This document shows, piece by piece, positions 49,919 through 57,827 of a DNA stretch of 64,000 nt. Positions within the stretch are counted from its first letter, which is position 1. Each line of letters opens with the position of its first letter. The translations under genes were made by a program, and so were the position numbers. Source of the DNA: JBEVOS01 sp044226655. GTDB lineage: Bacteria; Pseudomonadota; Alphaproteobacteria; Caulobacterales; Aquidulcibacteraceae. Location of the stretch: the NCBI GenBank assembly GCA_044226655.1, contig JBGAGO010000004.1, positions 62,001 to 126,000 on the forward strand, given 5' to 3'. Below the pieces are notes generated by a model, which saw only the letters and a list, made by a program, of their open reading frames with translations, did not search any database and was not told the origin of the DNA.

Positions 49919-50371
49919 ATGCGTCAGGTGGGCATGCTCAATCGGCTCGTCTATTTCAGCGAGCGCAAATGCAGCGAACGTTCGATTGAGACCATCATGG
50001 CGAAAGCCGCCGCCCGCAACAAAGTGCGCGGCGTGACCGGCCTTCTGATGGCAGACGAGGCCAGCTTCATCCAGATTCTCGAAGGCCCGCGCGGCGCGGT
50101 CTCGCAACTCTTCCAGCAGATCAGCCGCGACCGGCGCCATAAGGGCGTGATCCTCGTCGAGATGACCGAGATCGCCGCCCCCTCCTACCCTGCCTGGGGC
50201 ATGGCCTATGTGTGCGATCAGATGAAGGTCGAAGCCGCCTGGAACCGCGTGATGCGCAAGAAGGTCGAGCCCTGGGCGATCGACGCGCTGCAGCTGCGCG
50301 GCCTTTTGAAGATCGCCATGGGCGACGCCAAAGTCGCGCCGGCGCCGGCGCCGCTGCTCGCCACCGCCTGA
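49919..50371 (+). CDS. BLUF-domain blue-light sensor
   Basis: A 150-residue single-domain BLUF protein. The flavin-switch residues are present: Y12 (LVYFSER), N34 (ARNKVRGVTG), Q52 (FIQILEG), and W93 with M95 (PAWGMAY), so it should bind FAD and respond to blue light. About 50 residues after the domain form a helical, Ala/Pro-ended tail and no output domain, so it must signal by binding a partner. GGGAG precedes the ATG. The palindrome GGTTCCGAACC lies about 25 bp upstream. The neighbours are GNAT genes that give no clue to the partner. Confidence 0.92.
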   Translation: MRQVGMLNRLVYFSERKCSERSIETIMAKAAARNKVRGVTGLLMADEASFIQILEGPRGAVSQLFQQISRDRRHKGVILVEMTEIAAPSYPAWGMAYVCDQMKVEAAWNRVMRKKVEPWAIDALQLRGLLKIAMGDAKVAPAPAPLLATA

Positions 50372-50382
50372 AATTAAGACCT

Positions 50383-50516
50383 CCCTCCCCTTGATGGGGA
50401 GGGTGTCATCGCGCAGCGATGACGGGTGGGGTGGCTGCTCGTCGCCTGCAAAACCTGTCGCCGCCACCCCCTCAGTCACGCGTGCCGCGTGACAGCTCCC
50501 CCATCGAAGGGGGAGC
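50383..50516. repeat. Palindromic mosaic element (R2, copy c)
   Basis: Four hairpins: CCCTCCCC/GGGGAGGG (50383-50403), GTCATCGC/GCGATGAC (50405-50423), GTCACGCG/CGCGTGAC (50475-50493), and CTCCCCC/GGGGGAG near 50496-50515. C-rich outer hairpins enclose two variable inner ones. It sits between the BLUF gene and the convergent GNAT gene. Confidence 0.8.
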
Positions 50517-50549
50517 AGGATCGCGCAGGTCCATCTGTATGCGGACCAC

Positions 50550-51017
50550 TCAACGCAGCGGCTTTTCCAACAGCAAGGTCGTCAGCCCGCTGTCCCATTC
50601 CTCATCGGGATAGCGATCCTTCTCGACATAACCGCGCGCGCGATAGAACGCTTGGCTGCGCGTGTTGAACGTATCTGTCTCCAGCCGCGCAGAGGCGAAT
50701 CCCGCTGTCGCGATCTCGCCTTCCGCAAAATTCATCAGCGCGGTCCCGACGCCCGCGCGCGCATCGCGCCCGCGCACATGCAGCGCATTGATGAAATCGC
50801 CGTCCCAATCGACGAAGCCGACGATCTCGCCGCCCTTCTCCGCGACCCAGAACAAATGCCCGCGCGCCGCAAAATACGCCGCCGGTCGATCCTCTTCGCG
50901 AAAACGCCGCGCCGCTTCCGCCGTCAGCTGCGGCAGCCACGTGCTTTCGAAGGTGTCGTACGACACCGCCGTCACGGCCGCCGCATCTGCGGCCATCGCA
51001 CGGCGCAAGCGGATCAT
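50550..51017 (-). CDS. GNAT-family N-acetyltransferase
   Basis: A 155-residue GNAT protein. The core is EIVGFVDWDGDFINALHVRG followed by the acetyl-CoA loop RDARAGVGTALMNFAE (Q/R-x2-G-x-G/A changed to RAGVGTA), and a final NTRSQAFYRARGYVEKDR motif. It overlaps the VOC gene by four bases (ATGA), so the two are translated together. Substrate not predictable. Confidence 0.88.
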   Translation of the reverse strand: MIRLRRAMAADAAAVTAVSYDTFESTWLPQLTAEAARRFREEDRPAAYFAARGHLFWVAEKGGEIVGFVDWDGDFINALHVRGRDARAGVGTALMNFAEGEIATAGFASARLETDTFNTRSQAFYRARGYVEKDRYPDEEWDSGLTTLLLEKPLR

Positions 51018-51400
51018 GACTCCGACATCGGCTTGGGCTCCCACAATTCGATCTTGGTGCCTTCGGGATCGACGATGTGGGCGAAGCGGCCATTGGCTTC
51101 GTCGGGGAAGGTGCGCACCGGCTCGACGCCCGCCGCTTTGGCGCGCGCCAGCACGCCCGCCAGATCGTCGACCGCCAGATTGATCATGAACTCCTTCTTC
51201 GACGGATCGAAATAATCCGTCTCAGGCTTGAAGAAGCTGAACACTGTCGCCGCGCCCGGATGCGCCGCCATCGGTTCGGGTTCGAACACCTTGCCCCAGG
51301 ATTCGATATCCAGATCGAGCACCTGCTTGTACCAGGCGCGCAGCGCATCCTGATCGCGCACCTTGATAAACACGCCGCCGAGACCCAACACCTTGGCCAT
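51014..51400 (-). CDS. VOC-family (glyoxalase-like) protein
   Basis: A 128-residue vicinal-oxygen-chelate protein with two beta-alpha-beta-beta-beta modules: GVFIKVRDQDALRAWYKQVL in the first, and EFMINLAVDDLAGVLARAKA with IVDPEGTKIELWEP in the second. The final Glu of IELWEP is the likely metal ligand; the first-module His is replaced by Phe/Lys, so the metal site may be incomplete. GGAGGAACGC precedes ATG 51400. Possible roles range from lyase to antibiotic resistance, with no specific support. Confidence 0.85.
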   Translation of the reverse strand: MAKVLGLGGVFIKVRDQDALRAWYKQVLDLDIESWGKVFEPEPMAAHPGAATVFSFFKPETDYFDPSKKEFMINLAVDDLAGVLARAKAAGVEPVRTFPDEANGRFAHIVDPEGTKIELWEPKPMSES

Positions 51401-51427
51401 GCGTTCCTCCGCCTCTAAGCCACAGAG

Positions 51428-52231
51428 ATGAACTATCGCCACGGCTTTCACGCCGGCAACCACGCGGATGTCCTAAAGCATCTGGCGCTCACGCTCATCC
51501 TAGCGCGCCTCCTTGAAAAGCCTGCGCCGTTCGCTGTGCTCGATACGCACGCCGGCGCGGGCCTCTACGATCTCGAAAGCCCCGAGGCGCAACGCAGCCC
51601 CGAATGGCGCGACGGCGTGGGCAAGCTGCTCGATTGGACCGAGGCGCCCGCGCCGCTCCAGCCTTACCTCGCAACCGTGCGCGCGCTGGGCGCGCCCAAG
51701 ACCTATCCCGGCTCGCCGCTGCTCTGCCTCCACGCCCTGCGCGCACAGGATCGCTATCTGGGCTGCGAACTCCATCCTGAAGAGGCGCGGGCGCTGAAGG
51801 ACCGGCTGCGCATGTTTCCCAATGCGCAAATCCATCAGCGTGATGGCTATGAGGCGATCAAGGCGCTGACGCCCTTTCCGGAACGGCGCGGCCTCATCCT
51901 GATCGATCCGCCTTATGAGAAGCCCGACGAGATTGAAGCCTCCGTCGCCGCCATCCGCGAAATCGGCGCGCGCTTCTCCAACGCCATCATCCTGTGGTGG
52001 CGCCCGCTCAAGCGCGCCTTCGATCTGACCGCGGCCGACGCCGAAATCGGCACCGCCCTGCGCGCCGATCTCGCCATCGCCGATCCGGCCGCCGGCAAGG
52101 GCCTCGCCGCCTCCAGCCTCCTCATCCGCAACCCGCCCTTCGGCCTCGAACCCGCCCTGCGCGAGGCCCTGCCCGCACTCGCCGAACGCCTCGCCATCGG
52201 ACCGGGCGGCTTCTGGCGCGTCGGTGGCTAG
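51428..52231 (+). CDS. rlmJ: 23S rRNA (adenine(2030)-N6)-methyltransferase RlmJ
   Basis: A 267-residue methyltransferase. MNYRHGFHAGNHADVLKHL is the RlmJ N-terminal signature, VLDTHAGAGLYDL binds S-adenosylmethionine, and DPPYE near residue 160 is the N6-adenine catalytic motif. It methylates A2030 of 23S rRNA, an efficient but non-essential modification. It is divergent from the VOC-GNAT pair with 27 bp between starts. Palindrome R1 copy D begins 5 bp after the stop. Confidence 0.95.
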   Translation: MNYRHGFHAGNHADVLKHLALTLILARLLEKPAPFAVLDTHAGAGLYDLESPEAQRSPEWRDGVGKLLDWTEAPAPLQPYLATVRALGAPKTYPGSPLLCLHALRAQDRYLGCELHPEEARALKDRLRMFPNAQIHQRDGYEAIKALTPFPERRGLILIDPPYEKPDEIEASVAAIREIGARFSNAIILWWRPLKRAFDLTAADAEIGTALRADLAIADPAAGKGLAASSLLIRNPPFGLEPALREALPALAERLAIGPGGFWRVGG

Positions 52232-52236
52232 CATTT

Positions 52237-52291
52237 GTACCGCCGGCTTCCAGCCGGCAGGCCTCGTCTGCCGGCAAGATGCCGGCGGTAC
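52237..52291 (+). repeat. 55-bp palindrome R1, copy D
   Basis: GTACCGCC-bounded palindrome with left arm CCGGCTTCCAGCCGGCAG and right arm CTGCCGGCAAGATGCCGG, the same variant right arm as copy C. It starts 5 bp after the rlmJ stop and separates it from the ABC importer genes. Confidence 0.88.
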
Positions 52292-52346
52292 AGTTTGAAG
52301 CGTTTCGCCATTGTCGATAGACCGGCGCAGAAACTCGGGGGTGTCC

Positions 52347-53354
52347 GTGGAACGGCGAACTTTTCTGACGGCGGCCGCATCGCTCGCCGCGCTTTCCGCC
52401 TGCGGCCAGACGCAAGGCCAGCCCGCCTCGACCGAGGGCCGCACGCGCATCCGCTTCGCCACCGATTGGCGCGCGCAGGCCGAGCATGGCGGCTTCTACC
52501 AGGCGCTCGCCAGCGGCGAATATGGCCGCCGCGGCCTCGACGTCGAGATCATCCAGGGCGGCCCGGGCGTGAACGTGCCGCAGCTGCTGGCCACCAATCA
52601 GGTCGAGATGGGCCTCGGCTCGAACGCCTTCATCGCGCTCAATCTCGCCAACGAGCACGTGCCGGTGCGCGCCGTGATGGCTTGCTTCCAGAAGGACCCG
52701 CAGGTCCTGCTCGCGCACCCCGACGCGGGCATCAATTCGCTGGCCGATATGCGTGGCCACCCGATCCTGCTTTCCGACGCGTCGGTCACCGCGTTCTGGG
52801 TCTGGCTCAAGGCGCGCTACAATTTCACCGACGCGCAAGTGCGCAAATACACGTTCAATTCCGGCCCGTTCCTGGCGGACCGCACGGCGGTGCAGCAGGG
52901 CTATCTCACCAGCGAGCCCTACACGATCGAACAGACCGCGCATCTGCGCCCGCGCGTCTTCCTGCTCGCCGATTCCGGCTATCCCGGCTACGCCGCAATG
53001 GCGCTCGCGCCTCAGACGCTGATCGATTCAAATCCGACCGCCGTGCGCGCCTTCGTCGAAGCCACCGCGATCGGCTGGCATGACTATTTGCACGGCGATG
53101 CGAGCGCGGCCGATGCGCTCATCCTGCGCGACAATCCCGAGATGAAGCCGGACATCCTCACCCAGGCGCGCGCCAAGATGAACGAATACGGCATCGTCGA
53201 CGGCGGCGACGCACAGGCCCATGGCATCGGCTACATGACCGAAGCGCGCTGGAGCGCGTTTTTCCAAACCGCCGGCCGCTTCGTCTATCCGGAAAATCTC
53301 GACTGGCGCGCCGCCTACACGCTCGATTTCATCGGCGCGGCGCCGGCGCAGTGA
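52347..53354 (+). CDS. NMT1/THI5-type ABC substrate-binding lipoprotein
   Basis: A 335-residue binding protein. The N-terminus has a twin-arginine-like ERRTFLTAAASL followed by a lipobox (LSAC), so it is probably a Tat-exported lipoprotein. The mature domain has FATDWRAQAEHGGFYQALAS, the opening seen in THI5/NMT1-like proteins that bind thiamine pyrimidine precursors, and in related sulfonate-, nitrate- and riboflavin-binding proteins. GTG 52347 is chosen because CGGGGG precedes it. The stop overlaps the ATPase GTG (GTGA). Confidence 0.88.
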   Translation: MERRTFLTAAASLAALSACGQTQGQPASTEGRTRIRFATDWRAQAEHGGFYQALASGEYGRRGLDVEIIQGGPGVNVPQLLATNQVEMGLGSNAFIALNLANEHVPVRAVMACFQKDPQVLLAHPDAGINSLADMRGHPILLSDASVTAFWVWLKARYNFTDAQVRKYTFNSGPFLADRTAVQQGYLTSEPYTIEQTAHLRPRVFLLADSGYPGYAAMALAPQTLIDSNPTAVRAFVEATAIGWHDYLHGDASAADALILRDNPEMKPDILTQARAKMNEYGIVDGGDAQAHGIGYMTEARWSAFFQTAGRFVYPENLDWRAAYTLDFIGAAPAQ

Positions 53355-54091
53355 CGGGAGCGCGCGTCCGTTTGGAAGGCGCGGCGCGGCGCTATGGCGC
53401 GCGCGCGGCGGGCGTCGGCCCGGTGAGCGCCGCGTTCGAGCCCGGCGATTTCATCGCCATGGTCGGCCCCTCCGGCTGCGGCAAGAGCACGCTTTTGCGC
53501 CTCGTCGCGGGCCTTGAGGCGCCGAGCGAAGGCAAGGTCGAGAGCGACGCCGCCGCGCCGGGCGAAACCGCCATGGTGTTCCAGGCGCCGAACCTGCTGC
53601 CCTGGGCGAGCGCGGAAGCGAACGTCGCCCTGCCGCTCGATCTGCTGCGCCGCGAAGCGGGCGATCGGCCCAAGCAATTGCTCGCGCAGGTCGGCCTGGG
53701 CGACGCGGCCGCGCTGCGGCCCGCGCAGCTGTCCGGCGGCATGGCGATGCGCGTGTCGCTGGCGCGCGCCCTCGTCACCGAGCCGCGCCTGCTGCTGCTC
53801 GACGAACCGTTCGCTGCGCTCGATTTCCTCACCCGCCGCGCGCTCGCCGATGATCTCCTCGCGCTCTGGGGCGAGCGGCGCCCGACCGTCCTCTTCGTAA
53901 CGCACGATGTCGAAGAGGCCGTCTATCTGGCGCAACGCGTGCTGATGCTGGGCCGCGGGCCGGGCCAGATCGTCGCCGAGTTCGAAACCGGCGCGCCGTT
54001 TCCCCGCCCGCACGGCTACCGCGCGGAGGCCCTCTTTCGCGACACGGTCGAGCGCGTCACGGAGAAACTGGTGGAGACCGCTTCAGCATGA
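53351..54091 (+). CDS. ABC transporter ATPase (TauB/SsuB-like)
   Basis: A 246-residue ATPase. Walker A is GPSGCGKSTLLR near residue 37, the signature is LSGGMAMRVSLARAL, Walker B is LLLLDEPFAALD, and the H-loop is VTHDVEEAVYLA. The Q-loop reads VFQAPNLLPW, the form usual in nitrate/sulfonate/taurine importers. GTG start overlaps the binding-protein stop, and its own stop overlaps the permease ATG, so all three subunits form one operon. Confidence 0.93.
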   Translation: MTGARVRLEGAARRYGARAAGVGPVSAAFEPGDFIAMVGPSGCGKSTLLRLVAGLEAPSEGKVESDAAAPGETAMVFQAPNLLPWASAEANVALPLDLLRREAGDRPKQLLAQVGLGDAAALRPAQLSGGMAMRVSLARALVTEPRLLLLDEPFAALDFLTRRALADDLLALWGERRPTVLFVTHDVEEAVYLAQRVLMLGRGPGQIVAEFETGAPFPRPHGYRAEALFRDTVERVTEKLVETASA

Positions 54092-54867
54092 CGGCGCTCG
54101 CCCGCATCGCGCCCGCGCTTATCGGCGTGCTGGTTGTCGGCCTGCTCTGGGAGGGGCTGGTGCGCGCGCTCAACGTGCCGGCCTATTTCCTGCCGCCGCC
54201 GTCGGCCGTGCTCTCTGAACTTGCGCGCAACGCGCCGCTGCTCTTGACCTCCGCCTGGGAAACCCTGCGCGTCTCGCTGATCGCGCTCGCCATCGCGATC
54301 GTGGCGGGGCTCGGCCTTGCGCTCATTCTCAGCCTGTCGCCCTTCCTCGAACGCGCCGTCGCGCCCCTGGCGGTGACGCTCCAGGTCACGCCCGTGGTCG
54401 CCATCGCGCCTTTGGTGGTGATCTGGGTGGGCCTGGCGCACGCCGAGCGCGCGATCCTCATCCTGGCCGCTATCGTGGCGTTCTTTCCGGTATTTTCGGC
54501 GTCGCTCAGCGGGCTGGCGAGCGCCGATCCCGATCTGGAGCGGCTGTTCCGGCTCTATCGCGCCGGCCCCGTCGCGCGGCTGTTCCGGCTGCGCCTGCCG
54601 GCGGCGGCGCCTTACATCCTGGCAGGCGTGAAAATCGCGGGCGGACTGGCGCTGATCGGCACGGTGGTCGCCGAATTCGTCGCCGGCACGGGCGCCGCCC
54701 AAGGTCTGGCCTGGCGCATTCTCGAAGCCGGCAATCGTCTGGCCACCGCCTCGATGTTCGCCGCCCTGGCCGCCCTCGCTTTGCTCGGCATTGCGCTGCA
54801 CTTCCTGCTCTCGCGTTTGGAGAGCTGGGCCTTGTCCCGCTTCGGGCCGCCGCGCGAAGCGCGCTGA
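54088..54867 (+). CDS. ABC transporter permease (TauC/SsuC-like)
   Basis: A 259-residue permease with six helices. The EAA loop that contacts the ATPase is seen as LYRAGPVARLFRLRLPAAAPYILAG, the pattern of the sulfonate/nitrate/NMT1 family. PAYFLPPPSAVL at the N-terminus is typical. With the two preceding genes it forms a complete importer; no metabolic gene accompanies it. Confidence 0.92.
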   Translation: MTALARIAPALIGVLVVGLLWEGLVRALNVPAYFLPPPSAVLSELARNAPLLLTSAWETLRVSLIALAIAIVAGLGLALILSLSPFLERAVAPLAVTLQVTPVVAIAPLVVIWVGLAHAERAILILAAIVAFFPVFSASLSGLASADPDLERLFRLYRAGPVARLFRLRLPAAAPYILAGVKIAGGLALIGTVVAEFVAGTGAAQGLAWRILEAGNRLATASMFAALAALALLGIALHFLLSRLESWALSRFGPPREAR

Positions 54868-55029
54868 GCGCGCATGAAACCCCGGCAATCGAGTGGATTC
54901 CGCCTTGCCTTGGGGACAGCGCGGGCTCATAAGCCAAGCACGTAGCTGGCGTAGTGCCGGCAAGGTGCGATGTTCCGCGACGTGCGGCAGAATTTCTTTC
55001 CCCCAGCAAGCTGAAGATCGCGTGGAGCT

Positions 55030-55047
55030 GCGGACGTTCGCGTCCGC
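55030..55047 (+). promoter_or_regulatory. Perfect hairpin with TTCG loop in the leader of the glycine-rich CSD gene
   Basis: GCGGACG-TTCG-CGTCCGC is a seven-base-pair stem closed by a TTCG tetraloop, 39 bp before the start codon. The palindrome GCACGGCCGTGC follows. The leader between the ABC operon and the gene is 219 bp, long for this genome, so RNA-level control of the cold-shock protein is plausible. Confidence 0.5.
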
Positions 55048-55086
55048 GGGAGAGCACGGCCGTGCAGGCCAAGTAGGACAAGAATT

Positions 55087-55788
55087 ATGAGTTTTGACGA
55101 CGACTTTAGCGACGACGACAACGACAACGAAGACAAGAAGAAGAAGCAGCGTCCGGGACGCGGGCATCGCGAAGAAGTAACCCCGCCGGAATTCGGCGGC
55201 GGCGGTGGCGGCGGCGACCGTTTCGGCGGCGGCGGCGGTGATCGCTTCGGCGGCGGTGGCGGCGGCTATCGCGGCGGCGGTGGTGGCGGCGGCTACGGCG
55301 GTGGCGGCGGCGGCGGATATCGCGGCGGCGGCGGCGGTGGTTACGGCGGCGGCGGTGGCGGCGGCTATCGTGGCGGCGGCGGCGGTGACCGCGGCGGCTT
55401 CGGCGGCGGCGATCGTGGCGGCGGCGGCGGCGGATATCGCGGCGGCGGCGGTGGCGGTTATGGCGGCGGCGGTGGCGGCGGCTTCCGTGGCGGCGGTGGC
55501 GGCGGCGGCGGTTTCCGGCCGCGCGGCGAAGGTTTTGGCGGCGGCGATCGGCCCCCGCGCGCGCCTCTCGGCGATCCGCAAAACGGCACGGTGAAATTCT
55601 TCAACGCCGCGCGCGGCTTCGGCTTCATCACGCCGGATGACGGCAGCGCCGACGTGTTTGTGCATGTGAGCGCGGTCGAACGGGCGGGCCTGCCGGCCCT
55701 GACCGAAGGCCAGCGCATCAACTATCAAACGCTGCCGGACACCAAGGGCAAAGGCCCCAAGGCGGTGAACCTGAAGCTGGTCGAGTAA
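55087..55788 (+). CDS. Cold-shock-domain protein with N-terminal glycine-rich region
   Basis: A 233-residue protein. The first 30 residues are acidic and then basic (MSFDDDFSDDDNDNEDKKKK), residues about 36-150 are a run of Gly with Tyr, Arg, Asp and Phe at intervals (GGYRGG, GGYGGG, GGDRGG), and the last 70 residues are a cold-shock domain with RNP1 RGFGFIT and RNP2 DVFVHVS. Gly/Arg/Tyr-rich tracts occur in eukaryotic RNA-binding proteins that phase-separate, and in a few bacterial homologues. The order (tract first) is the reverse of plant glycine-rich CSD proteins. AGGA precedes the ATG, and a strong terminator follows. Confidence 0.92.
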   Translation: MSFDDDFSDDDNDNEDKKKKQRPGRGHREEVTPPEFGGGGGGGDRFGGGGGDRFGGGGGGYRGGGGGGGYGGGGGGGYRGGGGGGYGGGGGGGYRGGGGGDRGGFGGGDRGGGGGGYRGGGGGGYGGGGGGGFRGGGGGGGGFRPRGEGFGGGDRPPRAPLGDPQNGTVKFFNAARGFGFITPDDGSADVFVHVSAVERAGLPALTEGQRINYQTLPDTKGKGPKAVNLKLVE

Positions 55789-55811
55789 TCGGCCGCTTCA
55801 AAACGCTTCGA

Positions 55812-55841
55812 AAGGGCCTGCCGCTGCGCAGGCCCTTTTTG
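55812..55841 (+). terminator. Rho-independent terminator of the glycine-rich CSD gene
   Basis: GGGCCTGC and GCAGGCCC pair in an eight-base-pair stem around a six-base loop, with AAA before and TTTTT after. It lies 23 bp after the stop. Confidence 0.9.
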
Positions 55842-55852
55842 TTTGCGAGAAC

Positions 55853-56221
55853 CTACGCGCCGCTCTTGCCGAGGAAAATCACGCCGGCGCCTAAGGCGAT
55901 GAAAGCAAAGCCGAGCGCATGGCGCCAGCTGAGGCTCTCGCCCAGATACAGCACGGAGAAGCCGGCGAACACGATCAGCGTGATCACCTCCTGAATGGTC
56001 TTCAATTCCGCAGCGCTATAGGCGCCGTAGCCGATCCGGTTGGCCGGCACGGCCAGGCAATATTCGAAAAACGCGATCCCCCACGCGCTCACGATCGCCA
56101 GCAGCAGCGGCGCGCTCCTGAATTTGAGGTGCCCATACCAAGCGAAGGTCATGAACATGTTCGAGCAGAACAGCATCGCCACCGGCGCAATGAGGCGCCA
56201 GGTTCCCTGATCCATCGACAT
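55853..56221 (-). CDS. DMT-superfamily protein (DUF486)
   Basis: A 122-residue, four-helix membrane protein of the DUF486 group: FMTFAWYGHLKFRSAPLL, then ILSA-like AIVSAWGIAFFEYCLAVPANRIGY (first part AIVSAWGIAFFEYC) and LKTIQEVITLIVFAGFSV. The family is half the size of EamA transporters and probably works as a dimer. No substrate is known. It is convergent with the CSD gene and shares the terminator region. Confidence 0.88.
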   Translation of the reverse strand: MSMDQGTWRLIAPVAMLFCSNMFMTFAWYGHLKFRSAPLLLAIVSAWGIAFFEYCLAVPANRIGYGAYSAAELKTIQEVITLIVFAGFSVLYLGESLSWRHALGFAFIALGAGVIFLGKSGA

Positions 56222-56254
56222 GTGCGCGCGCCTCCTCGAACGAAGGCGCGAACG

Positions 56255-57292
56255 CTATTGAAGCGGAATATAGATGTCGATGTTGGCGTTGTTGGGATCT
56301 TCCATGCCGTCATCGCGCACGACTTCCCACGGCAGGCCCTCTTCGCGCAGCGGGATCCGATGGGCCTGCAGATAGGCGTAGGCCGCCGCGTAGGTATCCT
56401 GCACCGTGGCGCGCGGGCCGACATGGGTGACCTTCATCGCCGCGCCTGACGGCGTCTGCGCGATCTGCACGCCCACGATGGTCAGCGGCGCTGGGCCATC
56501 GAACGGATAGCCGACGCGGAAGCTCATGCGCTGCTCCGACGCATTCCAGCTGGTGGTGACACGCTGCAACGGGCCTGCAGCCGTCATGGCGTAGTTGGCC
56601 ATGTATGTTCGAACCTGGCCAATCGCCTCCTGCACCGCGCGATCGACCTCGGCTTGCTGGTGCGAAGAGGTGCTGGCCTCCACGAACACGAACGGCATCG
56701 CCGGGACCTGCACGAATTCCGGCCGCAGTCCTTCAAAATCGACATTCGGCAATTGCTCGGCGAAGGATTTGAGCCGCGCAAGGCCCTGATCCAGCTCCGT
56801 CTCGATCGAGCGGCGCAGCACCAGATTCATGTAACGGCACGGCACGTTGATCGGCCCGGTCGTGCATTCGGCCGACACCTTCCACATCACGGCGGAGCCC
56901 TGCTCCGTGCGCTGGATCGTCAGGCGCCCGTTCAGCGTGGCGCGTTCGCCCAATTGCAGGATCGTGTCGATCTCGCGATTGGCCTGCGAGCGCACGATGG
57001 TCATGCGGCCATTGCCGACATCGCGCGTATTGCTCGCCCAATTCATGGCCTGGCCGGGCCCGGGGCCCTCGCCTGAAAACGTGAACTGCGCATTGGGGTC
57101 GCGCGCGTAGAAGGGCGACCATTCCTTGACGATCTTCAGATCGTTGGACATCGCGAACACGGCCGCGCGCGGGCGCGCAATCTGCACGCTGCGGCTCACG
57201 TCCAGCGCATTCGGCAGCAGGAAATAGCCCACGCCGTAGAGCGCGCCGCCAATCAGCGCGAGCACGATCACGAGCCAGACAAAGACCCTCAT
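56255..57292 (-). CDS. SRPBCC-like domain plus GyrI-like effector-binding domain, membrane-anchored
   Basis: A 345-residue protein. An N-terminal helix (FVWLVIVLALIGGALYGVGY) anchors it. Residues about 30-180 form an SRPBCC/START-like fold (VSRSVQIARPRAAVFAMSND, EWSPFYARDP), and the C-terminal half resembles the GyrI-like small-molecule-binding domain (AMPFVFVEAST, and PNNANIDIYIPLQ at the end). The combination recurs in proteobacteria. A role in binding a hydrophobic ligand at the membrane is inferred from the folds. It is 33 bp upstream of the DUF486 gene. Confidence 0.8.
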   Translation of the reverse strand: MRVFVWLVIVLALIGGALYGVGYFLLPNALDVSRSVQIARPRAAVFAMSNDLKIVKEWSPFYARDPNAQFTFSGEGPGPGQAMNWASNTRDVGNGRMTIVRSQANREIDTILQLGERATLNGRLTIQRTEQGSAVMWKVSAECTTGPINVPCRYMNLVLRRSIETELDQGLARLKSFAEQLPNVDFEGLRPEFVQVPAMPFVFVEASTSSHQQAEVDRAVQEAIGQVRTYMANYAMTAAGPLQRVTTSWNASEQRMSFRVGYPFDGPAPLTIVGVQIAQTPSGAAMKVTHVGPRATVQDTYAAAYAYLQAHRIPLREEGLPWEVVRDDGMEDPNNANIDIYIPLQ

Positions 57293-57486
57293 TCACCCCT
57301 CCGCCCGGGAGAAGCGACGACGCTTAGCATCAGGGCGCGCCCTCGGCTACGCACGGCGTTTGTCCCGCGCACAGGCCGAGACGCCCTCGCGCGCGGCGTG
57401 AACGCTGCGCGCCTCTTTGCGGCCGTCATCCCCGACGCCGCCCCAGCAAGACCCGTTGTTCACCATAATCGGGCGGCTTTGAGGCG

Positions 57487-57825
57487 TCACGCGCCTTCCG
57501 CGCCGGCCCGCGCCTTGGCCTCGGCCGCGCTGTCGAACACGCCGAACTCATAGGCGATGCAGCGTTCGATCAGCGTGCGCCACACCGGCTCGGCGATGGC
57601 GAGCGAGAGCCCGTCGCGCGCGGCCGCCTCACGCACGCGCGCGACCACTTGTTCGACGCGCGTAAGATCGCGCACCACAGCGCGCGACGGCTTGATCCGC
57701 GCGGCCGCATCCATGTAGCGCTGCCGGCGCGCCATCAGCTTCACCAGCATGCGATCGACTTCATCGACGCCGGCGCGCACCTCGGTCATGGCCGCGCAGC
57801 TTTCAGGATCGGGCGCTTCAAACAT
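57487..57825 (-). CDS. AroQ-type chorismate mutase
   Basis: A 112-residue helical chorismate mutase of the AroQ class. Active-site residues fit the pattern: R and D in VRAGVDEVDRML, K in ARIKPSRA, D and R in VRDLTRVEQVV, and a closing IAYEFGVF where E replaces the usual Q. It converts chorismate to prephenate for Phe/Tyr synthesis, and could feed the aminotransferase at 36-37 kb. It has no signal peptide. Two bases separate its start from the stop of a secreted protein, an unusual partner for an aromatic-biosynthesis gene. Confidence 0.85.
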   Translation of the reverse strand: MFEAPDPESCAAMTEVRAGVDEVDRMLVKLMARRQRYMDAAARIKPSRAVVRDLTRVEQVVARVREAAARDGLSLAIAEPVWRTLIERCIAYEFGVFDSAAEAKARAGAEGA

Positions 57826-57827
57826 GG

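Noticed and set aside
55190..55530. GGC-rich tandem repeat considered as a CRISPR-like array or satellite
   Set aside because: The repeats are codons of a Gly-rich protein in frame with a cold-shock domain, with no constant-length spacers.
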